Positions 36,225 through 44,137 of a DNA stretch of 64,000 nucleotides are shown here, in pieces. The first letter of the stretch is position 1. The number at the start of each line of letters is the position of its first letter. This stretch comes from Massilibacteroides vaginae. GTDB lineage: Bacteria > Bacteroidota > Bacteroidia > Bacteroidales > Tannerellaceae. The DNA lies in assembly GCF_900178525.1 (NCBI RefSeq), contig NZ_FXDJ01000008.1:129001-193000 (forward strand). Direction: 5' to 3'. Both the position numbers and the translations under genes were made by a program. Below the pieces are notes generated by a model. The model searched no databases. It was not told the DNA's origin and was given only the letters and a program-made list of their open reading frames with translations.

Positions 36225-37985
36225 TCAGAAATTTATATTTACACCGACCATCGCGTTAAATCCTTGAGCCGGATAGCCGTGCAGCAAATCGTATTTCTGA
36301 AATAACAGATTATTCAACTGTCCATATACACCGACATTCGATGTAATGTTGTAAAGACCTGTTACATTCAGTTCGTTGATGTTTTTCATATCAATCGGAT
36401 CCCATTGACTCAACTTGTATTGCACTGTTTTTCTTCCTGTTCCAAGATAATATTTGGCACTTACCGTTAGCTTTTCTACCGGACGCACATCGATTAACGC
36501 GGTTACCTCCGTTTTCGGACGACCATAAGCTTCAAATTTTGGAGCAGGACCACCTTCCCATGAAGATGTTTCCTTAACATCCCAATTGTTAAACACTCCT
36601 TTAAGCGAGAATTCAAATACGTTTTGATAATTGTATTTTAATTCGGCACCGGCAAAGAGGAGTTTTGTATTATAATAATCGGAAATGCTATAGTTAATAT
36701 AGCTGTCTTCAACAGTCTGAATAAATAAAATATCATCATCTGTTGCTTTATAACCGGCGAATACATCAAACCAGAATCCCGGAGCAACGCCGCTCTTCAA
36801 ACCAACTTTGCTATCTAACCAAGTTCGTGAAGGACGCACATCAAACCAAGGATTTACATAACGGTTCCGAAGTGAAAGCTCATAAGCACTGTTGGATTGG
36901 ATTTTTCCGTCTGCGTTCAGGTAAAGCACCGTTTTGTCTGCAATCGTTACATCTGCCGCAATATTAGGCGAAGCGAATACTTTATCGTGATTTCCGGTAA
37001 TAAACATAACATTAGCCCCTAACTTGATCTTCCAAATGTCTCCTTCTACTTTATAATAGGGCGAAAGAGTAATCTCAGCATGGTTTTCAAACTCAAGTTC
37101 GGGTAGATAGCCTGAAGGTAGGGTAGGGAGACTGTAATTCAGAAATTCCAATTTTCCGAACACTCCGATTTGCTGATTACCACCGAAAAGCGCATTCATT
37201 CCGCCTTTTACACCAATCGTATTTTCTTTTATGCCGTCGATATCTTCAGACAAACCGTACTTGTGCGAAAAATTGGTGTAGTCGATTTCCAATAAGTAGC
37301 CTAAAGGCGCTCCTTCGTGAGACTCTACTCCCGCATTAAATCCGATTTGCTGATTTACCTGTTTGGTGTCTATGCCAAATGTTGCGGGCGAAGTAAGCCC
37401 TATGCTTTCATTATATCCGAAATAGTTAAATGCGCTATATCCGTAACGGGCCCCCAGCTTCATACTGGCTTTACCGGAATTATGCATATAATTCAAACCG
37501 CCCAGGTTATCGTTCAGATGCACTTTTTGTTTCAGTTTTTCACCTTGTAAGTATTCGTGCTTTCCACTACTTGAGCGGTGAGAAAAGAAGAGGTTTAACT
37601 GGTCTTTGTCCGTATTGAGGAAATGATATCCGAAATCACCATTAATATTCAGATTCGTTCCTGCTCCGGCATTTAGATACCCCCGGTTTTTGTTATACAG
37701 AATATCTGTCATTATTTTTCCGGAAGGCAGAAGGCTTATTTCTGCTTCAGGATCGGTCGGAACTGTTTGGGTTGAATAGCTGATCGCTTTTTTCTGAATT
37801 TCGGGTTGCTTTACATCCGGAAGTGTATTTACCTTGTTGGCATCCTGTACAGATGGGTCATATTCACGTTCAAGCGTTAATTCCCGTTTCAAATTATCAT
37901 CCTGCGCCTGTATCGTTCCTGCGACGGCAAACATTGTTACCACGCATAATGCCTTTACATTATATATCGTCTTCATCGCTTTCAT
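36225..37985 (-). CDS. Outer-membrane beta-barrel protein without plug, coupled to giant TPR protein
   Basis: A 586-residue protein with a signal peptide ending near GTIQAQ. A charged linker (LEREYDPSVQDANKVNTLPDVKQ) leads into strands with alternating hydrophobic and aromatic residues (GYLNAGAGTNLNINGDFGYHF and many similar) and the C-terminal AMVGVNINF typical of OmpA/TonB-type barrels. Annotation systems often label such proteins TonB-dependent receptors, but there is no TonB box or plug. Its ATG directly abuts the stop of the upstream TPR gene (TAAATG), so translation is probably coupled and the two products likely act together in the envelope. Function unknown. ATG 37976 is an alternative start. 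Confidence 0.8.
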   Translation of the reverse strand: MKAMKTIYNVKALCVVTMFAVAGTIQAQDDNLKRELTLEREYDPSVQDANKVNTLPDVKQPEIQKKAISYSTQTVPTDPEAEISLLPSGKIMTDILYNKNRGYLNAGAGTNLNINGDFGYHFLNTDKDQLNLFFSHRSSSGKHEYLQGEKLKQKVHLNDNLGGLNYMHNSGKASMKLGARYGYSAFNYFGYNESIGLTSPATFGIDTKQVNQQIGFNAGVESHEGAPLGYLLEIDYTNFSHKYGLSEDIDGIKENTIGVKGGMNALFGGNQQIGVFGKLEFLNYSLPTLPSGYLPELEFENHAEITLSPYYKVEGDIWKIKLGANVMFITGNHDKVFASPNIAADVTIADKTVLYLNADGKIQSNSAYELSLRNRYVNPWFDVRPSRTWLDSKVGLKSGVAPGFWFDVFAGYKATDDDILFIQTVEDSYINYSISDYYNTKLLFAGAELKYNYQNVFEFSLKGVFNNWDVKETSSWEGGPAPKFEAYGRPKTEVTALIDVRPVEKLTVSAKYYLGTGRKTVQYKLSQWDPIDMKNINELNVTGLYNITSNVGVYGQLNNLLFQKYDLLHGYPAQGFNAMVGVNINF

Positions 37986-40985
37986 TTATTTCTTTAGTTT
38001 ACCCAATCTGTCTTCAATCATATCAATAATATCATCCTGTCCTTTGTAGTTATTCTGCAAACTGGTCAGGTATTGTCTTGCCTGGAAATCATCGTCACGA
38101 CTAATGTAAACATCCGCGAGCAGAATGAATCCGCGAGCCAGCCAGTATTGGTGAGGAGTTCCGTTTTCAATGAAGTTCATCAATTCTTTCTCAGCCTTAT
38201 CTCCTTCGTTATTATTGAAGTACAGTTGCGCCAATAAATATTTAGACTCTGCTCCTTGTATCGTACGGGTGTCTTTGCTCAGCACCTGAAGGTCGGGCAG
38301 TGCTTTCTTTTCTTGTTTCTGGGCAATGTAAGCTTTCGCACGAATATAACGGGCCTCGGTTTGCACTTCGGGTGATAGTTTGGGGTCTTCAAGTAATTGG
38401 TTAGCTGCCTGTAATGCTTCTAATGGTTGGTTTGTATATTGAGCACTTCGCATTAAACCAAGACTGGCTGCTTGCTTGTTTTCCGGCTTTTCAGCTATTA
38501 CAAGAAGTGTTTTGAAGCTTTCTAATGCTTCGGTATAGTCTTTTTCCAAATATTCGATTTCCGCTTTGCGGGCTAATGCCTCTTCGCGGAACTTCAGATC
38601 ACCACTATCCAGCACTTTCTCAAATAAACGAATGGCCTGATCGTACTCTTTATGTGAAAACGCGATTGAACCCAGGTAATAATTAGCACTTGAACTAAAT
38701 GCGCCTTCAGGGAAAGTTTGCAGATAATTCTCAAGACTTCTTTTTGCACCGGTATTGTCGCCGCGCATAAAGAGCTTTTCGGCCGCGATGTAAGTCAGCG
38801 AGTCTTGTTCGCTTACTTCAAAGCGTGTGTTGCCACCTAAAGAGTTAACATAAGCCGCGTATGAACTTATATCATTCATATCGATATAAACAGACTTCAG
38901 GTCTTGAATAGCAACTTTTGCTTCTTCACTACCGGGGTAGTTGTTTATTACCTTTTTATATTCGGTTGCCGCTTTATCCAGTTGGTTGTCATTGTAGTAA
39001 AGCAAACCCAACTGAACACCTGCCTTACGGGCAAGACTGCTTTGCGGAAAAGTGCTGATCAATGAATTGAACGCTTCGGAAGCCCCTTTGCTTTCTTCCA
39101 GCATCACATAAGCGCGTCCTTTTTCAAACAGGGCATCATCTACATATTGTGATTGCGGATAATCGCTTATTAAACGATCCATGGCTTTAATTTTACCCCG
39201 GTAATCCTTCTGTAGACCCATCAGGAATCCACGCTGGTAAACAGCATAATCGCCGGCTGAAGGTTGAAGAGAAGCGGCACGGGAATAAGCTGCCTCGGCA
39301 TCTGCGAATTGTCTGTTATAGAACAAACAGTCTCCTATACGATTATAGGCATCAGCGTGAGATGCCGCTTGTTGATTTTTTTCTAACCCTACGTATTGGC
39401 GGAAGCGAGATAAAGCGTCATTGTATTGATTTTGCTTGAAATAGCTATATCCTAAGTTATAATAAGCCAAAGCATACATATCCGTGTCGCGTAGACGGGT
39501 ATTATTCAGATACGTATTGTAATCGGCAGCGGCTTTAGCAAAAGATCCTTTCCGGTAGGCTGTTTCGCCTCTCCAGAAATAAGCGTCGTTGCGAGCTTCC
39601 TGATTATAGTTGCCGAGTGCTATCGCTTTATTGAAATAATCATCGGCTTCATCCAGGTTCATATTGGTAAACGCCTGTGTTCCTAATTGGAATAGCACAT
39701 TTTGTTTTGCCTCAAGTATTTTTGTTCCCGGACGATTGATTTTGTCAATCGAAGTAAGCGCTGCTTTGTAATTTTTAGTTGTCAGATAAACTTCGGTCAG
39801 GTAATCGTTCACCTGATCATTGTATTTTGAATTCGGAAAATCATTCAGAAAATCTTCAAAAACAGTTACTGATTCACCAAAACCTGAAAAAGCCGTTTCA
39901 TGAAGAAGCACGGCGTAATTATACAAGGCAACTTCTCTTACCTGCTTGTCAAAGTTTGCCGTAGCGGCAGCTTCAAAAGACATCCGCGCGTTGTTTTTGT
40001 CATTCAGTTTAAGATAGCTATGCCCAAGGTATAAATAAGCATTCTGAGTTAACTCATCACTCTTTGTTACTACGCGCCCCAGCATATCCGTCGCGCTGTT
40101 GTAATTGTTTTTATTAAAATAGCAAACACCTAATATATACAGATCGCCGCGCAAAGGATTGCTTGTTGTTGATACATATTTAGATAAATGATCCGCTGCT
40201 TTATTCTGATCTCCAAGGCGGTAATACGAGTTACCGATAATTCGGTGTACTTCATTATTATTTGATTCGTTCGGATAGGCACTTAATAAAGCTTCGCCCT
40301 CTTTTATTACACGGTCGAACTTGTTTTGAATGAAATAAATTTGCGTGGTGTAATATTGAGCCTGTAAGCCAAACTCTTTCTTGTCTTTCAGCTTGGCGAA
40401 TCCGGACAATGCTTTATCATAATTTCCGTCAGCATAATCAAGATAAGCCACATAATAAGCAGACGCCGTATGGTAGGTCTTGCCGATTTGCTGGATTCTG
40501 GCAAAATAATTCCGCGCCTGATCTTTTTCTCCCTGCTGTAATAAAGAATAGGCTAAGCGGAAAGAATAAGCTTCCTGCTGTTCTGTTCCTAACTGGTCGA
40601 TGTCTGACCGGTTAAACCAGAAGATTGCCTTTTCATACTCTTCGCGATCAAAATGTATCGACGCAATCATAAAATTGGCGACAGGTTCGTGACGGGTATC
40701 GGGATAGGTGTCGAGAAATTCTTTTAGTAAGAGGTCCGCATTAGCGCGTCCCTGTTCAAATGCGGCCGCGACCAACATATAATCAGCCTCTTGGATCAGG
40801 TCTGCATCAGTTGCCTTTGTTTTATAAGCTTGCAACTTGTCTATACAGCCCGCATAATTTTTCAAATTAAACAACTCTTTACCTTCAACGAATAATCGGT
40901 CTGCCGCGTCAAACTGGTGATCGCGCTGCCCGTAAACTGTGTGGCTCCCTACTACAACACACAGTGAAATAAGAATTTTTTTCAT
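37986..40985 (-). CDS. Giant periplasmic tetratricopeptide-repeat protein
   Basis: A 999-residue protein with a signal peptide (MKKILISLCVVVGSHTVYG, then QRDHQFDAADRLF). Practically the whole length consists of TPR-like units of about 34 residues, for example AYYNLGYSYFKQNQYNDALSRF and YLGSIAFSHKEYDQAIRLFEKV; some 20-25 repeats fit by eye. Parts resemble BamD/CpoB-type periplasmic TPR proteins. Such an array would form a long superhelical scaffold. The following barrel gene starts on the next base after its stop codon, suggesting a periplasmic scaffold bound to an outer-membrane barrel. Substrate or partners beyond that are unknown. Confidence 0.87.
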   Translation of the reverse strand: MKKILISLCVVVGSHTVYGQRDHQFDAADRLFVEGKELFNLKNYAGCIDKLQAYKTKATDADLIQEADYMLVAAAFEQGRANADLLLKEFLDTYPDTRHEPVANFMIASIHFDREEYEKAIFWFNRSDIDQLGTEQQEAYSFRLAYSLLQQGEKDQARNYFARIQQIGKTYHTASAYYVAYLDYADGNYDKALSGFAKLKDKKEFGLQAQYYTTQIYFIQNKFDRVIKEGEALLSAYPNESNNNEVHRIIGNSYYRLGDQNKAADHLSKYVSTTSNPLRGDLYILGVCYFNKNNYNSATDMLGRVVTKSDELTQNAYLYLGHSYLKLNDKNNARMSFEAAATANFDKQVREVALYNYAVLLHETAFSGFGESVTVFEDFLNDFPNSKYNDQVNDYLTEVYLTTKNYKAALTSIDKINRPGTKILEAKQNVLFQLGTQAFTNMNLDEADDYFNKAIALGNYNQEARNDAYFWRGETAYRKGSFAKAAADYNTYLNNTRLRDTDMYALAYYNLGYSYFKQNQYNDALSRFRQYVGLEKNQQAASHADAYNRIGDCLFYNRQFADAEAAYSRAASLQPSAGDYAVYQRGFLMGLQKDYRGKIKAMDRLISDYPQSQYVDDALFEKGRAYVMLEESKGASEAFNSLISTFPQSSLARKAGVQLGLLYYNDNQLDKAATEYKKVINNYPGSEEAKVAIQDLKSVYIDMNDISSYAAYVNSLGGNTRFEVSEQDSLTYIAAEKLFMRGDNTGAKRSLENYLQTFPEGAFSSSANYYLGSIAFSHKEYDQAIRLFEKVLDSGDLKFREEALARKAEIEYLEKDYTEALESFKTLLVIAEKPENKQAASLGLMRSAQYTNQPLEALQAANQLLEDPKLSPEVQTEARYIRAKAYIAQKQEKKALPDLQVLSKDTRTIQGAESKYLLAQLYFNNNEGDKAEKELMNFIENGTPHQYWLARGFILLADVYISRDDDFQARQYLTSLQNNYKGQDDIIDMIEDRLGKLKK

Positions 40986-41037
40986 CAGCCTCTAGCTTTT
41001 TGTTACAAGGCGGTTTTGCCCCGTCTGTTCTCTATTG

Positions 41038-41045
41038 CAAATATA
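41038..41045 (-). promoter_or_regulatory. Putative -7 element of the TPR-barrel operon
   Basis: Minus strand TATATTTG, an exact TAnnTTTG match 52 bases before the TPR start codon. Confidence 0.55.
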
Positions 41046-41069
41046 AACATAAGCCCGTAATAAATAGGC

Positions 41070-41654
41070 TTAATAGGTTATTTTATGTTTTGGCGTAATT
41101 TCCCGTATCACCCTACACGGATTACCTGCGGCCAATACATTTGCCGGAATATCTTTAGTAACCACACTTCCCGCACCAATCACCGTATTGTCTCCAATGC
41201 TAACACCGGGCAAAATACATGCTTGCGCACCTATCCAAACATTGTTTCCGATAGAAACCGGGTAGGCATATTCCAAACCAATATTCCGTTGTTCTGCCTC
41301 CAACGGATGTCCGGCAGTATAGATACCTACATTGGGAGCAATAAACACATTGTTTCCGATTGTAACTTTCGCACCATCTAATATAACCAAGTTCATATTG
41401 CTGAAAAACTGATCACCGATTTCAATATTTGATCCGTAATCACAATAAAACGGCGAGAGAATCATCGCGTCTTTACCTATTTTGAGTATTGATCGTATCA
41501 GTTTATCACGTTCGTGTTGTTCCCACGGGGGGAGGGCGTTATATCGAAAGGTTGCACAACGAGTTTGATACATCTCATCCTGCAACTGAGCATCTTTATT
41601 CGGATTATAAAGAATGCCTTCTGCTGCCTTTTCCTTTTCGCTTTTCATTTTCAT
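41070..41654 (-). CDS. maa: Sugar O-acetyltransferase (maltose/galactoside acetyltransferase type)
   Basis: A 194-residue hexapeptide-repeat acetyltransferase. An N-terminal helical segment (AAEGILYNPNKDAQLQDE) typical of Maa/LacA precedes a left-handed beta-helix (IGDQFFSNMNLVILDGAKVTIGNNVFIAPNVG, later IGNNVWIGAQACILPGVSIGDNTVIGAGSVV). The catalytic His is expected in YTAGHPLEAEQRN. It transfers acetyl from acetyl-CoA to a sugar hydroxyl in the cytoplasm; the physiological acceptor is uncertain in this family. ATG 41648 is an alternative start. Upstream lies the 183-bp palindromic element, which may form its mRNA leader. Confidence 0.9.
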   Translation of the reverse strand: MKMKSEKEKAAEGILYNPNKDAQLQDEMYQTRCATFRYNALPPWEQHERDKLIRSILKIGKDAMILSPFYCDYGSNIEIGDQFFSNMNLVILDGAKVTIGNNVFIAPNVGIYTAGHPLEAEQRNIGLEYAYPVSIGNNVWIGAQACILPGVSIGDNTVIGAGSVVTKDIPANVLAAGNPCRVIREITPKHKITY

Positions 41655-41673
41655 TATATTCTTTTTATAACTA

Positions 41674-41856
41674 AGAGCCTGTTTAAATTTTCCAAAGAAT
41701 AATATTATGTTGTTTTTTCGTCCTGTTTTGAGTTTCTTTTCGGTCTATTCCCTTGTTTTATTTCGTCACATAGCCCGCTATGCTCCTCTTTAAAACAAGA
41801 AAATATCCTCGAAAACAATTCTCAAAACAGCAACGAGCAAAATTTAAACAGGCTCT
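41674..41856. repeat. 183-bp palindromic interspersed element (MITE-like), full copy
   Basis: Bounded by 18-bp perfect terminal inverted repeats: AGAGCCTGTTTAAATTTT (41674-41691) and its exact complement (41839-41856). The inner parts of the two halves are also largely complementary (for example CTGTTTTGAG near 41723 against CTCAAAACAG at 41821-41830), and a small CATAGC/GCTATG hairpin sits near the centre (41769-41782). It has no coding capacity. A left-half copy is present at 53205-53288, which shows that it is a dispersed repeat. No obvious target-site duplication was identified by eye. Confidence 0.8.
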
Positions 41857-41862
41857 AAAAGA

Positions 41863-41870
41863 CAAAAATA
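41863..41870 (-). promoter_or_regulatory. Putative -7 element for the acetyltransferase gene
   Basis: Minus strand TATTTTTG, an exact TAnnTTTG match just outside the palindromic element. If used, transcription would begin near 41857 and the whole 183-bp palindrome would be the 5' leader of the acetyltransferase mRNA. Confidence 0.35.
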
Positions 41871-42012
41871 TAAATTCATCCTATTTAACGAAGATATTAA
41901 CAGAATAAAGACAAGAATACAAGGATTGCGGATAAACACGGATCAAAGGGAGTATCCGGTTGGCAATACCTGTTTTTTTGGTTTTTTAAGTTAAAAACAG
42001 TGCTTAATTTAC

Positions 42013-42060
42013 TATTTTTGACCGATTTTTATATCGCTGTAAATCAACGCCTTATATTTG
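42013..42060 (+). promoter_or_regulatory. Two plus-strand -7-like elements facing the 21-bp repeats
   Basis: TATTTTTG (42013-42020) and TATATTTG (42053-42060) both match TAnnTTTG exactly and point to the right, where no plus-strand gene exists until 44138. They may be chance matches in AT-rich DNA or promoters of a non-coding RNA. Confidence 0.3.
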
Positions 42061-42070
42061 CGAAAAATAC

Positions 42071-42133
42071 AAAGGTTATTTTTCCAAACATAAAGGATAT
42101 TTTTTGAAAAATAAAGGATATCTTTTTAAAAAC
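42071..42133. repeat. Three tandem 21-bp A/T-tract repeats
   Basis: Units at 42071-42091, 42092-42112 and 42113-42133 each begin AAAGG, continue with an A/T step and a run of 5-6 T, and end in an A-rich segment. The spacing of two helical turns with phased A/T tracts suggests intrinsic curvature. The array lies between the PepSY gene end and the palindromic element. Confidence 0.7.
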
Positions 42134-42218
42134 ATAGTATTATAAAAAAAACGCTTCTGTTTTTAAGTGAATCTGAATTGTTAATTACATACACCAACCG
42201 GATTTTCTTTTTGACTCA

Positions 42219-43760
42219 TTATTTCTCCGGAATAGGCTTTGTTTTTCGTTTCTGCTCTCGTCTTTTAAGAATAATATAGCCTGAAATAAGGATAAACAAC
42301 CCGAATAATCCGGCAATGAAAACAAACAGATCGGAAAACGTGCCGATAATTGGTGAATAAATCCGGCCGACATGTATTTCCAAACATAAATGCCATAGAG
42401 ACATTTTGCTGCTTTTAATAATGCTTTCAGGCATTTCAGGAAAATCATAACCGGTTTTCAGTGGTCTTGCTCCTGTGTTATAGTCGAAAGCAATCGGTGT
42501 ATCAAAAAAATCTTCCGAATAACCGGATACCGCATTTGTGAAGGTGGGCGGACCGCCTCGTTGGATAGTGGCGGCTCTTAGTGTATAAGCATCCATGCTT
42601 TTGCCTGTTTCTTTGTTCCAGTAAAAAAGTCCGCCAAACGAACCGACGATCCACATGCCGGATTCGTGCTTTTCGAACACCGTAACGCCCATAACACTTA
42701 CAGGAGGCGAAAAGCGGAGTTTCTTTGGCTGTGCATGGAAATCACCGAATTTATAAAAGCCATCCGACGAATAGAGTATCCACTCTTTCGCGGATTCATC
42801 ATACCTGATGCATCTTAATTTATCAAACCAAGGATTGTTACTGTGTAATATTGAACCCGGAAGGGTGGCCACTTTATTGCGTATAATCGCGATCAGCAAG
42901 GGTGGCCGTAAAAATGTGCCCGATAAAACAAGGATAATCAGGAAAACAAGTAATGAAACACCTAATTTATTATGTAACAGGAAAGATTTTTTGAGTATTT
43001 GCACAAAAGATTTAGTCTCTTCTTGCTTCTTTTTGCGCCGCTTGATCAGTTTCGGGAAAAAGGCTATAACAACTCCGGTCAGACATAAAACGATCGAGAC
43101 TAGACCTAAAAAATCGACAAATAATTTACCCGGTAAACCAAACAGCTCCCCACTGTGCAAAGTCCACATGGTGCGGAATAGTGTTGCTTCCTTTTTATAA
43201 CCGAAAGGAGCCTTTAAATCGACTTTGTAAAATTTAGAGTAAGGAGCCGTAGCAATAAATATATGCGATCTGGAAAGAACAACTAAGGTGTCGCCCTTTG
43301 CTTGTAAATCACTTAAACGTTCGTCGGTATCGATCAGGGAAGACAAGTTGTTCCAACAGTTTTCTGCCTGATCAAGCCTGTAAAGATCAAATGTACTAAT
43401 GGAAAAAACGGCTCCGGTTGCGGTTTTTACCACATTGCCGATGAGTTGATTGTCGGCTCCGTTCTTCAGCCCTTTACCATAGGGATGTAGTTCTGTTAAA
43501 GCCGGATCGGATATAAAAATACCGGCTCCTCCAAACATAAGAATGGAGTCGGGAGAGATTTTCAGCGTTCCTTTAATTGCACTGTTGTTCCAGTTTTTAT
43601 ACTGATAAGAGGATGGAAGTAAAGATCTGCTAATCTCAAATTCGGCAATCGTTTTTCTGTGATTCAGAAAAATACCGGAAATCGCGAACATAACGAAGAA
43701 GAAAGAGAATATTAATCCTCCCCACTTATGCCATTTTCTCATCTTTTTCCCCTTCATCAT
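42219..43760 (-). CDS. PepSY-associated transmembrane protein
   Basis: A 513-residue membrane protein with four likely helices: near residues 10-33 (GGLIFSFFFVMFAISGIFLNH), about 220-240 (LVSIVLCLTGVVIAFFPKLI), about 268-290 (LGVSLLVFLIILVLSGTFL) and near the C-terminus (FVFIAGLFGLFILISGYIILKRREQ). The HKWGGL start and large periplasmic loops match the PepSY_TM family, members of which often act with siderophore or heme uptake systems as inner-membrane reductases. No iron-uptake gene is adjacent here, so a specific role is not supported. Start codon could also be ATG 43742. Confidence 0.85.
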   Translation of the reverse strand: MMKGKKMRKWHKWGGLIFSFFFVMFAISGIFLNHRKTIAEFEISRSLLPSSYQYKNWNNSAIKGTLKISPDSILMFGGAGIFISDPALTELHPYGKGLKNGADNQLIGNVVKTATGAVFSISTFDLYRLDQAENCWNNLSSLIDTDERLSDLQAKGDTLVVLSRSHIFIATAPYSKFYKVDLKAPFGYKKEATLFRTMWTLHSGELFGLPGKLFVDFLGLVSIVLCLTGVVIAFFPKLIKRRKKKQEETKSFVQILKKSFLLHNKLGVSLLVFLIILVLSGTFLRPPLLIAIIRNKVATLPGSILHSNNPWFDKLRCIRYDESAKEWILYSSDGFYKFGDFHAQPKKLRFSPPVSVMGVTVFEKHESGMWIVGSFGGLFYWNKETGKSMDAYTLRAATIQRGGPPTFTNAVSGYSEDFFDTPIAFDYNTGARPLKTGYDFPEMPESIIKSSKMSLWHLCLEIHVGRIYSPIIGTFSDLFVFIAGLFGLFILISGYIILKRREQKRKTKPIPEK

Positions 43761-44137
43761 CTTTTGTGTATATAATTAATGTATATAGAAGAAAACTATT
43801 CAAACAACGTGAAACGACCGGTGAATAGGAGTTCTCTTTCTTCTTTGCGTGTTAATTATTTGTTAATTGACGGCGAAGATATAAGTCTTATTCTTATGTT
43901 GCAATACCTTTTAATAAGTATTTTGTTCTCTTTTATAATTTGTTATGTATTGTATTTCAGATGTATAGCTATTATTTTATGAAATGACAGTAATAAATAT
44001 TACACTTGTTCGGATTGTGAAAAAAGATATTAATGAAAGCCGAAAAAAAGCAGGAAAAGTATGTAGACAATAGTTTTTATTACCTTTGTCTCTTGAGATG
44101 TTAGTTAATTGAAAAAGGAAAAAGAAATTAGTATAAG
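43761..44137. other. Intergenic region upstream of the PBP1A gene
   Basis: 377 AT-rich bases between divergent genes. It holds the PBP1A -7 element (44081-44088). A 67-codon frame at 43779-43982 encodes a peptide with one hydrophobic segment but has no supporting signals; nothing else was recognised. Confidence 0.5.
44081..44088 (+). promoter_or_regulatory. Putative -7 element of the PBP1A gene
   Basis: TACCTTTG, an exact TAnnTTTG match 49 bases before the start codon. Confidence 0.5.

Noticed and set aside
43779-43982. A 67-codon plus-strand frame encoding a peptide with a hydrophobic C-terminal half.
   Set aside because: Very AT-rich, no promoter or family resemblance, between divergent genes; hydrophobic residues are expected from T-rich codons.
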